Notes under the pieces: model-generated
The model's database searches: none
What the model was told of the DNA's origin: nothing
What the model saw: the letters and a program-made list of their open reading frames with translations, nothing else
From: Certhia americana
Taxonomy: Eukaryota > Chordata > Aves > Passeriformes > Certhiidae
Reading direction: 5' to 3'
NCBI GenBank assembly: GCA_018697195.1
Contig: CM031878.1
Coordinates: 33,621,374-33,685,373 of the forward strand
Length of the DNA: 64,000 nt
In this document: in pieces, positions 62,225 to 64,000 of the stretch
Layout of the letters: every line of letters begins with the position of its first letter
Position numbering within the stretch: the first letter of the stretch is position 1
Made by a program: the position numbers and the translations under genes

Positions 62225-62620
62225 ATTTGTTTTTAGTTACTGCTAGGTAGGTGTACACAGAGTCAAGCCACTTTCTGCTCCTCCACCCACCCCACCAGAA
62301 ACTGGGAGTGCACAAGGAGTCAGGAGGGGACACAGTCGGAACTCAACTGATCAAAGGGATATCACAACCTGACCGTAAGGCATCATGCTCAGCATACAGA
62401 CCTGGGGAGAAAGAGAAGGAAGGGGTGTGTTCATAGTGTTTGTCTTTCCAAGTCTCTGTTACATGTGATGGGGCTCTGCTCTCCTGATAAAGATGGCTTG
62501 TTTTGCTTTGCTTGGGTGCACAGCTTTTGCTTTACATATTGTCTTTATGTCAGCCTACAAGTTTTGTGACTTTTACCCTTCCAAATCCAGCTGTGAGGAC
62601 TGAGCAAACAAGTGGCTGTG
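62225..62620 (+). mobile_element. ERV LTR, 3' part after CR1 insertion
   Basis: It resumes the LTR in register (gtttttagttactgct, then cacagagtcaagcc, then ccaccagaaactgggagtgc, catcatgctcagcatacag, catgtgatggggctctgctc, gctttgcttgggtgcacagc). It ends diffusely near gcaaacaagtggctgtgg. Confidence 0.85.
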
Positions 62621-64000
62621 GCAGGACAGCATCTGAGATGGTAAGAAAAGCAGAAAGCTCTCCATCTAACGGGAGCTGTGAACAAGGTCACAGCCTACCA
62701 GAAAGAAGAGAGATTCCAAATCTCCAATTACTGAAAACTAAACAAAATTCTATTTTAAAGGCAATTTTTCCACAGAAAATTGATTTCAGAGAAAACAGCA
62801 GCAGTTAGTACCTATGAATCTTTCCTCCTAGGAGTGCTGTGACCACTTGGATTGCATGATCTTATTGGTGGACCACATTCTGGGTTCATCTGTTCAGTAA
62901 GTATGATCATATCAGTGACAACTCCATCAAAGCCTACTCTTCTACTTAAGAGGCCAACTTTAGTGGACCAGCAAGGTCTCAATTTTGCTGCTTGATCCCA
63001 AAATCTGCAGTGTTCGATTTACTTCTTTCACCATACTGATCTTCTTTCCTGTTCCAGTGGTACTGCAGTAGGAAGTGAGCCAACAGACATCTTGAGGTCT
63101 TTTATTGCTGTATAAATCTATGCCATCATATACCAATGTGACATCTTCAGGAGATGGCAGCTTCTCGTCTGAGCACTGCTATTGATTCATCAAGTAATAC
63201 AAAAATTCTCTCCTGAGTCAGTAAGGGTTTTTTTGGGTTTTTTTTACACTGCATTTCTGGTCTCCATTTTTCCTCTTTGGCATAGTTTGTCTCCTATTCT
63301 GTCATTCCTCTCCTGCAGCTATTTTCCACTATGAAACACCATGTTCCATATGCCCCCCTATTGCATCTCACTCCTTCTAAATTTAATTTGGTTCCTAATT
63401 CACACTTATGACGTCTTCTGACTCATGCTTATTCTGTGCAAGTCACTAAGAAATGTGCAAAATTTCACTTTCTAAATTTATGCAACATTTCCCATTTCTT
63501 CAGCTATTTCCCCTGTGGTGTCTACACAAGGGCTGAGTGGGTTTTATTCTAAACTGAGTGAACACCAGATTAAGCCACTTATCTCCAGGGATTCCATCAT
63601 TTCTTTAAATAAGGGGGAAAAGAACATTTGGAACAGAGCTCACTTGTGCTTCTCTTAAGTAATGGCTCCAGGCAAACAGGCCTGCTATGCTTCAAACTCT
63701 CCCCAAGGAGAATCAGTATTTGGAAGGAGGCTGAACCTCAAGCAGGAAGATGCCTGTAACCCTACCCTCCCCCAGTCATTTCCCTGACCTGTCCTTCCTT
63801 TCCCTAGTTTTTCTTTCTCTGACTGATAATTTTAGCTGTGTTTCTTATTCTTACTTTTTACATCATAAAGGCCAAATTTCACATTAATATTCTCTGTGTT
63901 CTTTGGCTGACTGTTTAAGACAATGTTACTCATACTTCAAAGGGATGAAGACAAGAGATGAAGTTTTATAGTCCTGATGGTTTAACACAAGTCTGTGCTA
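62621..64000. other. Intergenic sequence, no gene seen
   Basis: AT-rich sequence to the window edge with no recognised exon or repeat. Confidence 0.5.

Noticed and set aside
41000..64000. Search for 3' exons of PRUNE2, the next gene in mammalian order
   Set aside because: No frame on the minus strand resembles its BCH/CRAL-TRIO domain. The gene probably lies beyond the window.
1..64000. CRISPR arrays, prokaryotic operons, tRNA or rRNA genes
   Set aside because: No regularly spaced repeats with unique spacers and no tRNA/rRNA signatures were seen. The window is vertebrate.

Overview
The window is avian nuclear DNA, most likely from a passerine. It carries antisense and sense CR1 LINE 3' ends with the bird-specific tail, several endogenous-retrovirus LTR families that are abundant in songbird genomes, long introns and intergenic space, and two vertebrate genes: RFK (minus strand, 4200-8109) and GCNT1 (plus strand, coding exon 35372-36652). 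These genes are divergent neighbours on human chromosome 9q21, a block that corresponds to the avian Z chromosome, so this is probably Z-linked sequence (inference from synteny).

Layout. 1-4199: AT-rich sequence downstream of RFK, probably including its 3' UTR. 4200-8109: riboflavin kinase in four coding exons with canonical splice sites, coding for 155 residues. A decayed second copy of exon 2 lies in intron 2. 7750-8630: CpG-island promoter of RFK, containing a 43-bp GC-box minisatellite broken by a 10-N assembly gap. 8631-26950: intergenic DNA with CR1 fragments (15.3-16.9 kb) and an LTR cluster (18.1-23.0 kb). 26960-27665: a second CpG island, the best candidate promoter for GCNT1, followed by a long pyrimidine-rich tract. 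28-35.3 kb: presumed GCNT1 5' intron(s), with one LTR and one candidate 5' UTR exon. 35346-37560: single-coding-exon GCNT1 with a 3' UTR and an AATAAA signal. 37.6-64 kb: gene-free sequence with LTRs, CR1s and microsatellites, including a CR1 inserted inside an LTR at 62 kb.

The two genes are functionally independent. RFK makes FMN from riboflavin in the cytosol. GCNT1 makes core 2 O-glycan branches in the Golgi. They appear together because of conserved synteny, not because they share a pathway. I found no RNA gene, CRISPR array, prokaryotic operon or intact retroviral coding region. Nearly all short open reading frames here are chance frames in non-coding DNA or repeats. The most unusual item is the tandemly duplicated, inactivated RFK exon 2. 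I see no evidence of an undescribed multi-gene system.
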